DNA of 16,873 nt from Fidelibacterota bacterium (GCA_012963075.1 DTWI01000138.1:1-16873), one strand, 5' to 3'; counted from the stretch's first letter, positions 7,326-16,233 are shown. A program made the numbers and translations. Notes: a model not told the origin generated them from the letters alone.

Positions 7326-8058
7326 TCTTCTCAAGAATTTTAATCATTTCTTTATACATTACCTCTTCTCTTTTGTATGGAGGTAATAACTTAATTCCTC
7401 TCCTAAAGACTGCTAAAGCATCATCAGATTTACCCAATTTCTGATAAGTTTTTCCAAGCCAATAATAGGTCCCTATATATTCTGGTTCCAATGCAATGCT
7501 TGTTTTCAAATAGGATTCTGCCATTTCAAATGACCCTTTTGGGGGTTCTTCAAAAATGATTTGTGCTAGTTTTCGTGATACTCGCCCTAAATCTGCTAAA
7601 CGATAATGCCATTGTCCCATTACATTATAACAATATGGATCATCAGGTAGTTTCTTAATCGCTTCAGTAGAGTGAAAAACAATTATTTTAGAACCTTCGA
7701 TTTGAGTTCTAATATTAGCATTTTCGATCTTTTTACCATATGCCAGTGCATACCATTTATGAATTTGTCCATTTGTTGAATCAATTTTCATAGCTTCTGT
7801 AATATAATGAAGCGATTTATCTAGATGATATATATCCATTACTTCATCATATACTTTTTCTGATAATAAATGATGTGCTGCTGACAGTCTAATTAGAACT
7901 TCTAAATTTTTTGGATATTCTGTATTTAATTTATTGAGAGGAACAATGGTATCTTCAAAATTTTGATTTAGTAGATTAGAATCAATTTCTTCAAAATCTT
8001 GAGAGAAAATTGCACTAATTAATAAAAACAATAGTGCAAAAAAAGAAAAATATCTCAC
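7306..8058 (-). CDS. Exported TPR protein resembling eukaryotic RMDN (regulator of microtubule dynamics) proteins
   Basis: The 250-residue product uses a GTG start 1 nt after the preceding lipoprotein's stop. Only this start gives a clean signal peptide, RYFSFFALLFLLISAIFSQ, with Gln at the likely cleavage site. The open frame extends further upstream but would run inside the neighbour. The mature protein is helical with TPR-like repeats. The clearest are about 88-107 (ITEAMKIDSTNGQIHKWYAL), 137-157 (LPDDPYCYNVMGQWHYRLADL), 171-192 and 194-222 (YIGTYYWLGKTYQKLGKSDDA). HKWYAL, G-x-W-x-Y-x-x-A-x-L and the PP-x-x-S-x-E-x-A motif are the wording I recall from the RMDN/FAM82 family, not from generic TPRs. 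It is probably a periplasmic scaffold; the partner is unknown. Confidence 0.8.
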   Translation of the reverse strand: MRYFSFFALLFLLISAIFSQDFEEIDSNLLNQNFEDTIVPLNKLNTEYPKNLEVLIRLSAAHHLLSEKVYDEVMDIYHLDKSLHYITEAMKIDSTNGQIHKWYALAYGKKIENANIRTQIEGSKIIVFHSTEAIKKLPDDPYCYNVMGQWHYRLADLGRVSRKLAQIIFEEPPKGSFEMAESYLKTSIALEPEYIGTYYWLGKTYQKLGKSDDALAVFRRGIKLLPPYKREEVMYKEMIKILEKNDRKKS

Positions 8059-8059
8059 T

Positions 8060-9109
8060 TTATGGATAAAATCTAAAATAAGATGGTTTGTGATCTGAAA
8101 GTTTATCATCAATATCGTATGCTGACATTCCAGTTTCCGTAAGCATATCAATGATTCCAGCAGTAGAAACAGATTCAAATTGAAAAAGCGGTTGATTAAT
8201 TATTACATGATCAAAATGAGATGGAGCAAAGGAACTTCTCCATCCTTGCCATGACCAATTAGAATTATCTTGATAAAAAACATTTTCGTCTGCCATTTTG
8301 AAATAATTAGAATTAAGATCAGGATCTGTTAATGGAGAAATTGAAGGATTTGCTAGAGATTGCTCACCAACATTGTTAAAATCTCCTACAATCATCACAT
8401 AATCACTTGCTCGCTGATTGATGACATAATCTCTAAGAAGCGTACTTGCATAATGTCTTCTTGTTGTTTCAGAGCTTTTATTGGTAACATCTAAAGTACT
8501 ATCACCACAGCACTTGTAATGAACATCAATAAGATAGAGATTAACTGATTTAGTTCCATTGGTCCAAGTTACAAAATTCTCCATAGGAGGCCTGCTCGCA
8601 AATTGATATGTGGCATTATTAGCAGGATCGTTATCATTATCATTATAGTTTGGCGTATCAGACCATAATTCATTGCTATAATTGAATGTAACTGTACCAC
8701 AAGAAGAACAATCTGAATTTGCATTTTTATAAACTAATGCAAAATGCATAAAACTTGTTTCACCAGAAATAACATAGGAATATTCTGGCATTAAATTCAC
8801 CATATTAATCAATGTATTTTTCTCAATAATTTCTTGAAATAAATAAATATCAGCATTCCAAGTTTCAAGTAAACTCTTAACATAATTTGGAGTAGTACTT
8901 AATTGTGGGAATGTTTGAATATTCCAAGAAATAATTTCTATCTGATTTTCTTTATCAAAATTAGTTGCATTAGCAAAAACGTAAGAATCCCCTCCACCAG
9001 TACCGCTACCATCAGATCCATCATCAGAGCCTGTAGAAGAACCTCCACCTCCTGAACAATTCATTAAAAAAATAATGATAAATAGAAATTTATTTGTGAT
9101 CTGAAACAT
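8060..9109 (-). CDS. Lipoprotein of the endonuclease/exonuclease/phosphatase (DNase I-like) family
   Basis: The 349-residue product has a type II signal peptide, MFQITNKFLFIIIFLMNC, with lipid-attached Cys18. A flexible Gly/Ser/Asp tether follows (19-41). The catalytic domain keeps the whole DNase I-fold set: Asn63 (ISWNIQTF), Glu93 (LFQEI), His197 (LIDVHYKCCG), Asp243 and Asn245 (VGDFNN), Asp300 (SHFDHVIIN) and Asp339-His340 (LSDHKP). It should therefore be an active phosphodiesterase, most simply an extracytoplasmic nuclease, though a sphingomyelinase-like or other phosphoester activity cannot be excluded. CSSC at 134-137 and CC at 200-201 suggest disulfides, in line with export. There is no Asp at +2, so outer-membrane sorting is likely. 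The start overlaps the M28 gene by 20 nt. Confidence 0.87.
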   Translation of the reverse strand: MFQITNKFLFIIIFLMNCSGGGGSSTGSDDGSDGSGTGGGDSYVFANATNFDKENQIEIISWNIQTFPQLSTTPNYVKSLLETWNADIYLFQEIIEKNTLINMVNLMPEYSYVISGETSFMHFALVYKNANSDCSSCGTVTFNYSNELWSDTPNYNDNDNDPANNATYQFASRPPMENFVTWTNGTKSVNLYLIDVHYKCCGDSTLDVTNKSSETTRRHYASTLLRDYVINQRASDYVMIVGDFNNVGEQSLANPSISPLTDPDLNSNYFKMADENVFYQDNSNWSWQGWRSSFAPSHFDHVIINQPLFQFESVSTAGIIDMLTETGMSAYDIDDKLSDHKPSYFRFYP

Positions 9110-10007
9110 AAATATAATTTAACAATAAAGTACCAACCTGTTCCAAACTTTTTGGAGAACAATTTGCAGGTATATCTTGTTGTGTATGCCAATAATTGTA
9201 AAACAGATTAGGATATTTAAAATCAATAATATCAATAGCAGGAATTTGAGCATTCTCCCATAAAGGAACATGATCGTCATAGATTTCTTCAACAATCCTC
9301 TTCTCAAAAGCATTCAAAGAAAGATCTTCGGCCATATCCCAAATTTCTTTTACCTTTTTAGGAGCAATATTATAAGAGAATCTTTCAATAGGTAGATTTA
9401 ATTGTTTATCGCCCACCATATCAACAATGATAGCAAAATCAGGTTTTTTAATAGGGAGATTCTTAGAAAAGAATTCTGAACCTACAGCAAAAGTATTGCC
9501 TTCAAATGATCTTCCAACATCTTCGGCATCAAAAAACACTAGATCAATACCAATTGGAGGTTCGTCAGCTGTAAACATATCATATAGAGTCATCAATATT
9601 GCCGTACCACTACCACCATCATTTGCTCCAAGGACTGGAAGTGTTTTGTATTCTATATTTTTATCTTGGTCAGAAATAGCTCGAGTATCCCAATGGGCTC
9701 CAATTAATAATCTATATTTTGCATCTTGATTAAACTGAACAATAAAATTTTTTCCTTTTCTTAAACTTTCTGTCACTGGTTCGATGTATTCAAAATCTTG
9801 AATTAAAATATTATCAAAACGTTCTTTAAGAAAATTTTCTAAATAATTTGCAAACTCTTTATGGCCGGTTGACCCAGGATTTCTTGGCCCAAATTCACAT
9901 TGCTTTTCTAAATACTGAAATGCTTTTACTCCACTAAAACGTGGCACTTCTACCGATTGTTGTTGACTACAACCAAACACTATAATTGCTATTAATATAA
10001 ATCTCAT
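9090..10007 (-). CDS. M28-family lipoprotein: zinc aminopeptidase or glutaminyl-peptide cyclotransferase
   Basis: The 305-residue product carries a short lipoprotein signal, MRFILIAIIVFGC, with lipidated Cys13. The M28 zinc centre is visible: HWD (105-107), Asp130 (LGANDGGSG), Glu162-Asp163 (FFDAEDVG), Asp196 (VDMVGD) and His274 (YWHT). IPAIDIIDFKYP followed by YWHTQQD is the arrangement seen in glutaminyl cyclases, which convert N-terminal Gln to pyroglutamate. Those enzymes use only one zinc, bound by Asp, Glu and His, and the same residues also fit a two-zinc aminopeptidase. ATG at 10007 is chosen over ATG at 10028 because AGGGG precedes it and it yields a standard signal. It starts 1 nt after the sprA stop, which suits a role in processing exported proteins. 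Confidence 0.87.
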   Translation of the reverse strand: MRFILIAIIVFGCSQQQSVEVPRFSGVKAFQYLEKQCEFGPRNPGSTGHKEFANYLENFLKERFDNILIQDFEYIEPVTESLRKGKNFIVQFNQDAKYRLLIGAHWDTRAISDQDKNIEYKTLPVLGANDGGSGTAILMTLYDMFTADEPPIGIDLVFFDAEDVGRSFEGNTFAVGSEFFSKNLPIKKPDFAIIVDMVGDKQLNLPIERFSYNIAPKKVKEIWDMAEDLSLNAFEKRIVEEIYDDHVPLWENAQIPAIDIIDFKYPNLFYNYWHTQQDIPANCSPKSLEQVGTLLLNYIYVSDHK

Positions 10008-10008
10008 T

Positions 10009-13000
10009 TTAACCCCTAATTGCAACATTTATATTTATTCCAAAATCCCTATCAGTTCTTCTACCTGTCAATCGAGTATCATTTACTCTATATTCATAAA
10101 AAAGACTACCCGAAATATTGTCTGTTAAAGTATAAGTTACTCTTAAAATTGTTTTCCATGAATCAACAAAATTTTGCTCGGCAAAATTAATTTTATCTTT
10201 TGAACCTTTTTCTTTCTTTTCACTGACATCTATATTTAAAGTAAAGTTAATATTATTTTTTAGATAAATATCACGTTCAGTAAATGGAAGGGGTACACGA
10301 ATACCTTTTGTAAAGTTATATGTCAAACTTGCAAGTATGCTATTCTCTGATATATAAGTTAATCCATTAGGAACTTCATCAAGTGTATGGACTACATTTG
10401 TCCTAATATTAGTAGATATTCCATTTTTAAAAGAAGTTGTAATTCCGATTAAAGGAGTAAAATTTCTTGATACTCTAGAAAATCGAATATAATCATCATT
10501 CTCACTAGCAAAAGATGATATTTTGAATAAATCAATGGCGCTGATTCCAGTTTCATTAAATTTCCATGAAATATTTTGTTTTCCATTAAATGCATGTTCA
10601 ATTGATAATGAATTTACATAAGGACTAATAAATTTTATTTTCTCAAGACCTCCAATTCTGAAGGCCCAGTTTGAAAATGGTAAACCATTAGAAAGATGTT
10701 CTCCATAAGCAAAATAATCTCTATTAATTGAACGAATATCAACACCATAACCATTTAAATTGGATGATATACTTTCAGAAAAAGATATATTCATTGAAGT
10801 ATTGGGATTAAATTTTATTCCACCTCTGATGGATAATGATTTTTTTATATCATCAACACCAGTATTTAAACCAATTTCAGATGCATGATCTAAACCATGT
10901 ATATCAGAAAAACCAAATCTGTATTTTAATGGCACCTTACCTTGAATAGCATTAGAACTCAAATTAGTGGTGTTATTTATACTAATAGATAAGGGTTCTA
11001 TTTTTTTTGACCATCCATATATTCGTTCCATTGCAAACCTATTGTTTATTTTCTTTTGATTTTTCTTTTTAGGCTTTTTGTTATTATTAGAATCTTCAAT
11101 TTTTTTGGATTCTTCTTCATCGTCTTCTAGTGAAATAGCACCAAGATCGTCGTCTCGAGATCTTGTTCTTGTAGTAGGAATATTTCTTTTTGAAGCCGGA
11201 GTATAAAATAATTCAAGAATTTCAGTTGGAGAAAGACTAAAATTCACCCCATTATTTCTTACAGAAACAATATTGGCTCCATCTACACGACTAGATCTTG
11301 GTTTATTCCATGAATAATTAGTATTGTATATAAAATTTGGCTTAAACCAAGAAAACCATTTTGGAGAAAAATTCAAAGCAAATGATTCAGTATTTCTTGT
11401 AGTATCACCTATTTTTAGTTCTTTTAGTGCGTCAAAGATTTTGTTTCGATACTCTGCCATATCAGTGTTTACATTTCTATTATAATTAAATTGCAAATTG
11501 TCAAAGACCTTATAGCCCAGACTAAAAGTTCTATTCAATCCCAAATTAAAATCATCAACTATTTCATCCGTAGCTCGTGATTGTTTTTCCACTAGACTCT
11601 GATTTAATTTTATGCTTGTACCAAAAGAACTAGGAGTATAGAAAAATTTTGTTTCACTCATATTTTCTCCAACAATTGGAACTTTTTTTAACCATTTAAA
11701 TGCTTGAATATAATTATCGCTCGGAAATTTTAAATTGTAATTTACACTCGATGTAAATCTATCAGTATCAACACTTTCCATAATCTCATCAGATCTATTC
11801 TGTTTAGACACATTAAAAGAAGTACTTAGATTATCTATTGTATACCTAATAAAAGGATTTTCTGATTTAATCTTCTTTGAAATTTTACCATTTAAACTAA
11901 TTGTAGAAGATTGAGTAATAACTGAATCTGGGGCACTATCACTAGTTCTTATATCTGTCCCTGGTAAAAATTTAGGTGTATTGTTTTGCATGTTATATGT
12001 CATATTTAATGGAAATGTAATACCCAAAGCCTGAGGAAAAAGTTTTCCTAATTGCATTTGATTTGTGAAAATAAAGCTTTCAGTAGTTATATTTGTCCCA
12101 AGCCTCTCTTGTAATATATGAAAATCAGCATCTTTTCTTATATAAGAGAATGAACTTTGATTAAGATCAGATAAGTTAAACTCCGATTTTAGCCTTACAG
12201 CTGTTCCTCTTTCTTTTTTGACTCCACTCAACCTTAATTCATCTAACCATAATTCACCGCTAATCGGGTGATCCGAATTATTTTCAACACCTACAACAAA
12301 ATATTGAAGCCTAGACAAAGAAGGATTTCCTATAATTTCTACTTTTTTATATTCTTCATTACTTTCATTAATAAATGAATACCTTTTATAATCAGTAGAA
12401 TCAACAAATGTATCATTATTGTTTAATTTTTCAATAGAAGTAGAATCAACATTTTTTAATTCAGTAAGCCAGTCCAAATCTAAATCAATTGCATTTCGAT
12501 TTTTATCTTCATCCCATCCATCATATATTGGTTGACTTAATCTGTAATATTCTTCCCCATTACCAAATTCTATAAATAAATCAACATCAGATTTGTTTTC
12601 TTCAATATCAGAACTATTTCCATAGACATACATTTTCATTTTGTCGTAAATCAAAAAGCTTTGTCCTTTTTTGGCATCCATAGAGGAAAGTATTTTCTTT
12701 GCACCCCCTTTAATATTTGGATTCATATTATCAAATCTTAAAACAAGAGATTGTTCCTTTGATCTAATCTGATTCATCTCATCATATTCTCCATAAACTC
12801 CCTTTGGAGGTATGTAATCAGGGTTATCTTCATCATTAACAACCGTAATTAAAAAAGTACTATCTTGAATAGTATATTCATTTTCTGATACCAATGAAGT
12901 ACCCAACTCTTCCCATGCATTGCCGACCAATTCCATTTTTGCTATTTCCAAGGTGGAGGCTTGATTTATACCAGAAACCATGAGTCGTATATATTTTATT

Positions 13001-16000
13001 TCACTTAAAGTAATATCTTGTATTTTTGAAAAATGACTTATTGGAATCCTAACAAGCTTCCAACCTGTTGGAACATCACCAACAACTGTTGAACCAGCAA
13101 CATAGGTCGAATCATTTAATGAGATTGTTTTGGTAAAATAATCATTAGTTCTATCTAAAAATCCTGACTTATCTAGGTCTTCACTATCGGGATATTTACC
13201 ACCTGGTTGAATTCTATCTCCAGTACCATTTCCTTCTGTACCGTTAACAAATTCATATTCTGAACTTCCTTCAACATAATTCCAATTATCACCATTAGGG
13301 TCGTTCGGATCTACATCTAAAGAAGCATTAATAAGAATCGATTCTCCAGATGATAAATAATCTTGATAATTAGACCCATTACTATCTAAACAGCTCCCCC
13401 ATCCATCTTCAAATTCATCAAAACATCCATCTAGACCTGTATCTTCATTATCTTCTAAGAATCCATTCCCAAGTGCTAAACCTGCATCTGGAATATCTTC
13501 ATTATTCAAAATACCATTGCCATCATAATCTTCACTAATTTTTCCTAAATCAATTGTTAATTTTCCTGCGTCACCACGTAACCAAATTTCAAAAAATTTT
13601 GTTCTAGTTTGATCATATTCACCAATAAACATTGGTGCAATAATTCCTGCCCACAATGAATCTGAATTAGTAACTGCTTGATATTCTTTTGGTTCAAAAT
13701 TTAGTACTAATATATCAGTCGTTAAATTTTGAGCTCTTTGTGAAGTAGATACATTTGGCCAAATATTATTTGTAAGTACCCGTGAAAATGGATTATACCA
13801 GTGCATTTTTAATCGATTTCGTTGATCAAATGATTGATTAGTTTCAATGTCTATTGGAGCAGAAGATATATGCCAAAATCTTCTTAAAATTGATGGATTT
13901 GTAATACGTTTTGATCCTTCAAAATCATCAATATATGCTACACCATTGCTATCACCAGTTGAAGAATTCGAGATTGAATTTGGATTAGGTAATACTTGTG
14001 CTATTTCTCCTTCTAATTTAAATCTTGACAATTTTTCAGCACCAAACATATTAAATTTATTTAATGATGCAGACAAATTTTCTAAATCTCTTTCGTAACG
14101 CCCATTAATATCCCATATAAAATTTTGAATAGGTTCATATCCTACTTCTACTTTCTTATTAACAATATCTTGATTGTAGTAAAGAGCTGTTATCCCTAAA
14201 AATGAATTTTCGTCAAAATCAACTTGTGCCCTAGAACCAACCATTATTTTTCTATCAAAGGTTACTAAATCATGTTTATCATAAACAATTTCTATATCAC
14301 CATTAGGGTCAATATTATTATTTAATACAATTATACCTGAGAAATAATCAATCTGATAATCAGATCTTCTTTCTAATTTTTCACCATTGAAATAAATTTC
14401 TTCACTACCTTCCACTAAAGTAAATCCTAAATTAATTGAAGATTTTGGACTGGTATAATTAGCTTCAATTGTAAAGCGTGAATCTCCAGTATATTCTGTA
14501 CGATTAGTTGTTGTATACATTTTACCTTTTTGCAACAAAGAATTAAGACTAGCATTAACATTCCCCCCAGCAATTGTTTCTTCTGAAACAAATGGTAAAA
14601 GAGTTGGAAAATGAACCTCACCAGATACAAGGTTTACAATATTAGGATTACTTAAATCGATAATTTCATCAGGGGAAGAAGCTCCGTTTTGACTTAAGTC
14701 ATCTAAACCAAATAAATTTAGAAATGTTTGTCCATTGCTTGATCTATCGCTAACTGGAGTGGAAAAATTATCAACAATTCTAACAGTAAGATTAGTTTGA
14801 TCAATATTAATTCCTCCTAATGAATAAACATTTTTAAACATTAAATCCCATGTTGGATGATTTGGATGAGATGATTGTGGTTTAATCATTTTTAGTACTA
14901 AACCATCATTTCCATTTTCTCCAACATCAGAACCTACACTTAATACTACATTACCAGTTGATCGATCTGTCAAATCAAATCGTGCACCAATAATTTCATT
15001 TTGTAAACTATTCTGCATTCTTATAAATCCGAAGTCCTCATTAACACGATAATGAGTCCCTCTTTCAAGTCGAATAAAGGCACCTTCCTTGCTGCTATCA
15101 CTATAATAGTCAGTATCGTTAGGATCAACATATGCTACACCTGGATCTGCTGCAGGATTATTAGATGCATCAATCTTATACAGTTCAAAATTTTTCACCA
15201 CTAAGTTACCAATAGCATGTAATCCATTATTAAGTGGATAATAAGATGGAACATTTAGTTGGAAACCATTATCTGGTATTATATCTGTTGCACCGTTACG
15301 AAACCAATCATGGATAAAGAAATATAAATTTTTCTTATAATCATAATCTTGAATTCGTTTTGTTTGTAGTTCAGATGTTCCTTTATATTTTTGGGATTCT
15401 TTCTTTGTGCGTTCTAGTGAAGCAATACTAGTTATACTCATCGGACCAAATTTTGTAAAGGCTTTGACTCCAAATAATCCTTTGTTTTGACCTGAAAAAG
15501 TAACGAATTCGGTAGCAGGCAATGATAAAGAAATATTACCAGCTTCTAATTTCTGAAGAATATCATCTTCTTTTCCTTGATAATCAATACGAACCGTATT
15601 TTCCCAATCAAAATCTCTTTCAGAATTTTGATCTAGTGATATTGTTATTTGATCTCCAATTTTTCCTTGAACATTAAGTTGTTGTTTTTGATCAAATCGA
15701 AAATTTGTTTGTTCTCTTTCTTTATAAGATGATCTAACTAATTCTTGATCTTGGTTCACTAACTTCCCTTGTAAATTAATATTCCCTTGGATTTTTAGTG
15801 ATGCTCTACCAAATTTTCCAATATCAAAGTCAGCTATTTCTACATATTTGTCTTGGCCAGTTTTGGTTTGGGTCGTATCTGATGGTGAAAAATTGAATGG
15901 TTTACTAAGATTATACTTTTGATTCAATGCATAAAGATTTTCAAAATAATCATCCATAGAAGACGTATATGGTAATATATTTTTATTGTCTAATATAGAT

Positions 16001-16233
16001 TCACTAATTGAAATAATATTGGAATTAATATTAAAATTAACTTGATATTTTGTTAGAGATTTTTTTACATCAAAAATTCCAATTGGATAATTTGATATAT
16101 CATTTAAACAAAAATTTGCTATCTGCGATTTCAAAAAAGGATTAGTAATTAGACGATTATCGATAAGATTCTTACTGCCCAATATTGGACTTAAAGAAAA
16201 AATTAAAAAATATAATAAATAGGTTCTACGCAT
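10009..16233 (-). CDS. sprA: SprA/Sov-type outer-membrane translocon of the type IX secretion system
   Basis: At about 2074 residues this is slightly shorter than Flavobacterium SprA (about 2400). SprA is a 36-strand single-chain barrel that exports T9SS cargo across the outer membrane. The ATG at 16233, overlapping the rdgB stop by 8 nt, gives signal peptide MRRTYLLYFLIFSLSPILGS. A SprA N-type region at about 134-275 shows FDQKQQLNVQGKIGDQITI, FDWENTVRIDYQGKEDDI and LEAGNISLSLP. A repeat-like LVEGSEEIYF..DYQIDYFSGIIVLN block spans about 604-668. YIDDFEGS (767-774) and ELWLDELRLSG (~1323) are family signatures. An Asp/Asn-rich insert (902-1030) contains EF-hand-like loops, and a charged low-complexity loop lies at about 1689-1731. 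The remainder is alternating strands typical of an outer-membrane barrel. No other T9SS gene is in the window. Confidence 0.9.
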   Translation of the reverse strand: MRRTYLLYFLIFSLSPILGSKNLIDNRLITNPFLKSQIANFCLNDISNYPIGIFDVKKSLTKYQVNFNINSNIISISESILDNKNILPYTSSMDDYFENLYALNQKYNLSKPFNFSPSDTTQTKTGQDKYVEIADFDIGKFGRASLKIQGNINLQGKLVNQDQELVRSSYKEREQTNFRFDQKQQLNVQGKIGDQITISLDQNSERDFDWENTVRIDYQGKEDDILQKLEAGNISLSLPATEFVTFSGQNKGLFGVKAFTKFGPMSITSIASLERTKKESQKYKGTSELQTKRIQDYDYKKNLYFFIHDWFRNGATDIIPDNGFQLNVPSYYPLNNGLHAIGNLVVKNFELYKIDASNNPAADPGVAYVDPNDTDYYSDSSKEGAFIRLERGTHYRVNEDFGFIRMQNSLQNEIIGARFDLTDRSTGNVVLSVGSDVGENGNDGLVLKMIKPQSSHPNHPTWDLMFKNVYSLGGINIDQTNLTVRIVDNFSTPVSDRSSNGQTFLNLFGLDDLSQNGASSPDEIIDLSNPNIVNLVSGEVHFPTLLPFVSEETIAGGNVNASLNSLLQKGKMYTTTNRTEYTGDSRFTIEANYTSPKSSINLGFTLVEGSEEIYFNGEKLERRSDYQIDYFSGIIVLNNNIDPNGDIEIVYDKHDLVTFDRKIMVGSRAQVDFDENSFLGITALYYNQDIVNKKVEVGYEPIQNFIWDINGRYERDLENLSASLNKFNMFGAEKLSRFKLEGEIAQVLPNPNSISNSSTGDSNGVAYIDDFEGSKRITNPSILRRFWHISSAPIDIETNQSFDQRNRLKMHWYNPFSRVLTNNIWPNVSTSQRAQNLTTDILVLNFEPKEYQAVTNSDSLWAGIIAPMFIGEYDQTRTKFFEIWLRGDAGKLTIDLGKISEDYDGNGILNNEDIPDAGLALGNGFLEDNEDTGLDGCFDEFEDGWGSCLDSNGSNYQDYLSSGESILINASLDVDPNDPNGDNWNYVEGSSEYEFVNGTEGNGTGDRIQPGGKYPDSEDLDKSGFLDRTNDYFTKTISLNDSTYVAGSTVVGDVPTGWKLVRIPISHFSKIQDITLSEIKYIRLMVSGINQASTLEIAKMELVGNAWEELGTSLVSENEYTIQDSTFLITVVNDEDNPDYIPPKGVYGEYDEMNQIRSKEQSLVLRFDNMNPNIKGGAKKILSSMDAKKGQSFLIYDKMKMYVYGNSSDIEENKSDVDLFIEFGNGEEYYRLSQPIYDGWDEDKNRNAIDLDLDWLTELKNVDSTSIEKLNNNDTFVDSTDYKRYSFINESNEEYKKVEIIGNPSLSRLQYFVVGVENNSDHPISGELWLDELRLSGVKKERGTAVRLKSEFNLSDLNQSSFSYIRKDADFHILQERLGTNITTESFIFTNQMQLGKLFPQALGITFPLNMTYNMQNNTPKFLPGTDIRTSDSAPDSVITQSSTISLNGKISKKIKSENPFIRYTIDNLSTSFNVSKQNRSDEIMESVDTDRFTSSVNYNLKFPSDNYIQAFKWLKKVPIVGENMSETKFFYTPSSFGTSIKLNQSLVEKQSRATDEIVDDFNLGLNRTFSLGYKVFDNLQFNYNRNVNTDMAEYRNKIFDALKELKIGDTTRNTESFALNFSPKWFSWFKPNFIYNTNYSWNKPRSSRVDGANIVSVRNNGVNFSLSPTEILELFYTPASKRNIPTTRTRSRDDDLGAISLEDDEEESKKIEDSNNNKKPKKKNQKKINNRFAMERIYGWSKKIEPLSISINNTTNLSSNAIQGKVPLKYRFGFSDIHGLDHASEIGLNTGVDDIKKSLSIRGGIKFNPNTSMNISFSESISSNLNGYGVDIRSINRDYFAYGEHLSNGLPFSNWAFRIGGLEKIKFISPYVNSLSIEHAFNGKQNISWKFNETGISAIDLFKISSFASENDDYIRFSRVSRNFTPLIGITTSFKNGISTNIRTNVVHTLDEVPNGLTYISENSILASLTYNFTKGIRVPLPFTERDIYLKNNINFTLNIDVSEKKEKGSKDKINFAEQNFVDSWKTILRVTYTLTDNISGSLFYEYRVNDTRLTGRRTDRDFGININVAIRG
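10013..10017 (-). promoter_or_regulatory. Shine-Dalgarno site of the M28 lipoprotein gene
   Basis: On the minus strand AGGGG lies inside the last codons of sprA, 5 bases before the ATG at 10007. It decides between two in-frame ATG codons in favour of the shorter form. Confidence 0.6.

Noticed and set aside
9427..9729. Plus-strand open frame of about 100 codons inside the M28 gene
   Set aside because: It is antisense to the zinc-site region of a clear M28 protein and has no recognisable motif or ribosome binding site.
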